The notes beneath the pieces are model-generated. The model did not search any database. It was not told where the DNA came from and saw only the letters and a list, made by a program, of their open reading frames with translations. Of a stretch of 64,000 bases of DNA, positions 63,027 to 64,000 are shown one piece after another. The stretch lies in NCBI RefSeq assembly GCF_905171765.1, contig NC_053397.1:118106378-118170377 (forward strand), in the 5' to 3' direction. Positions within the stretch are counted from its first letter, which is position 1, and each line of letters starts with the position of its first letter. This stretch comes from Bufo bufo (Eukaryota > Chordata > Amphibia > Anura > Bufonidae). A program made the position numbers and the translations under genes.

Positions 63027-63651
63027 TGTCACGAGGGTGTCAAGAGCCACGTCTGACTCCGCGGGTGGCTGCGCGTTCGATGTACAAAGACAGTGCTGTT
63101 TCGTAATGGTAGCTTTCTGGGTTTGCCTTGCAATCCTTTTTGGCTCACTCAGGGATCCGTAGCTTCTCCTCCTCAGCTGTTTCTTGTACAGCAATCCCAA
63201 CCTCCTTATATTCCCATCTCCCACTTCTCTGGTTGCCAGATATAGAGCTTCCTGCCTGGACTTCTATACTGACCCACTGGAGCTGTGTAGCTGTGTTCCC
63301 TGGTTGTTGTTCCAGAACATTACCCTCCGGATCCCTGTTGAGCCTTGGTGGTCTGCTGTTGCCGCCCACCTGGGATTATTTATTTGTCTATATTGTCTGT
63401 CCTCTCCTTGGTGTTTTCCTCTTAGTGTCAGTGGTGCGGACTAGTGATCCCACCGCCGGTTCACTACACAGGGCTCATCTTAGGGAAAGCCAGGGTTTAG
63501 GCACGTGATCGGCGTATGGGTGAGGAACCCGTCTAGGGACGTCAGGGCAGTCAGGTGCCAGCCGCAAGGTGAGTCAGGGGTCACCACCTTTCCCTCTCCC
63601 TTGGACAGGGCCTTCCCATTTCCCTCCCTGTGCGTGACGCCGGTCATTACA
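63027..63651 (+). repeat. 3' LTR
   Basis: 625 bp, tgtcacgaggg ... ggtcattaca, followed by ccatg. See the 5' LTR for indel differences. Confidence 0.95.
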
Positions 63652-63656
63652 CCATG

Positions 63657-63880
63657 TCAACACTATGTCACTGGCCCACTCTGTGGTCTCATCATGCTGC
63701 TGCCACCTCAACCCTATGTCACTGAGCCACTCTGTGGTCTACTCATGCTGCTGCCACCTCACCACTATGTCACTGGGCCACTCTGTGGTCTCCTCATGCT
63801 GTTTACACCTCAATACTTTATCGCTGAGCCACTCTGTGGTCTCCTCATGCTGCTGCCACCTGACCACTATGTCACTTGAG
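63657..63880. repeat. About 54-bp tandem array, right part
   Basis: Continuation of 57430-57872 (actatgtcactggcccactc, tgtggtctc, catgctgctgccacctca; about four units), displaced by the Gypsy insertion. Confidence 0.85.
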
Positions 63881-64000
63881 AATTCACAGCTAAGACAATT
63901 ACCTGTCAGAGGAAAGATAATAGTGGGCGAATATATTTACATAAATCGTATTCACAGAGTACCACCAGTTCTAAAATGTAGCCTTTATTCTATTTTTTAT
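63881..64000. other. Unassigned end of window
   Basis: About 120 AT-rich bases, possibly the 3' side of the decayed hAT; no terminal repeat recognised. Confidence 0.3.

Larger units (their letters stand above)
57878..63651 (+). mobile_element. Ty3/Gypsy chromovirus-type LTR retrotransposon, defective
   Basis: Two LTRs (57878-58486 and 63027-63651), target duplication ccatg (57873-57877 and 63652-63656), gag, protease, RT, RNase H, integrase and a C-terminal chromodomain in that order, with no env. A G-rich polypurine tract (gtggaagggggggg) precedes the right LTR. Multiple frameshifts and stops disable it. A primer-binding site was not recognised. It is inserted in the 54-bp array of the decayed hAT. 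Confidence 0.95.

Overview
This is eukaryotic, vertebrate, intron-rich DNA, most probably from a frog or toad. The repeat landscape points that way: Neptune/Poseidon-type Penelope elements, a Tc1-like DD37E transposon, hAT elements, CR1 and L1-type LINEs, a tyrosine-recombinase retrotransposon, a chromodomain Ty3/Gypsy element, and several fold-back MITEs. The species assignment is inference. The only host gene piece I can support is one 167-bp exon of an R4-type RGS (regulator of G-protein signalling) gene at 10667-10833. Almost everything else is mobile or repetitive DNA. There are no bacterial-style operons, rRNA, tRNA or CRISPR.

Layout. 1-2.1 kb: an unclassified frog repeat, an L1-like ORF2 tail and a 770-bp fold-back element flanked by TTAA. 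2.1-8.1 kb: a decayed tyrosine-recombinase (Ngaro/DIRS-type) retrotransposon on the minus strand with split direct repeats and a minisatellite in its leader. 8.1-14.6 kb: related unclassified repeats in opposite orientations around the RGS exon, several MITEs, and a train of consecutive hairpins. 14.6-28.7 kb: a palindrome of about 14 kb built from four Penelope-like segments and two identical, mirror-placed Tc1-type transposons. 28.7-47.3 kb: hairpin repeats, then a minus-strand CR1 LINE (5' monomers, ORF1 with an SGNH-type esterase, ORF2 endonuclease, an RT fragment). Its ORF1 is split by a 14,980-bp hAT transposon (30879-45858).

The large hAT is the most striking object. It has an 8-bp target duplication (cataggag), 16-bp terminal inverted repeats with one mismatch, a promoter-like CCAAT/AP-1/TATA cluster, a 227-bp tandem array just upstream of an intact 1,127-codon transposase, and two more arrays downstream: a 576-bp array with a polarity switch and a 93-bp array of about 50 units with higher-order structure. 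A decayed relative at about 52.1-57.9 kb (resuming at 63.7 kb) repeats the same plan of promoter, tandem array, transposase, tandem array. This suggests a hAT lineage that carries satellite-like arrays as a structural feature.

47.3-52.1 kb: a second copy of the repeat seen at position 1 carrying a MITE absent from the first copy, a further inverted-repeat element, a second hairpin train, MITEs, a CR1 RT fragment, and a solo LTR with a 5-bp target duplication. 57.9-63.65 kb: a Ty3/Gypsy chromovirus with two LTRs and target duplication ccatg, disabled by several mutations and inserted in the downstream tandem array of the decayed hAT.

All identifications come from reading motifs and comparing segments within the window. 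No database search was run.
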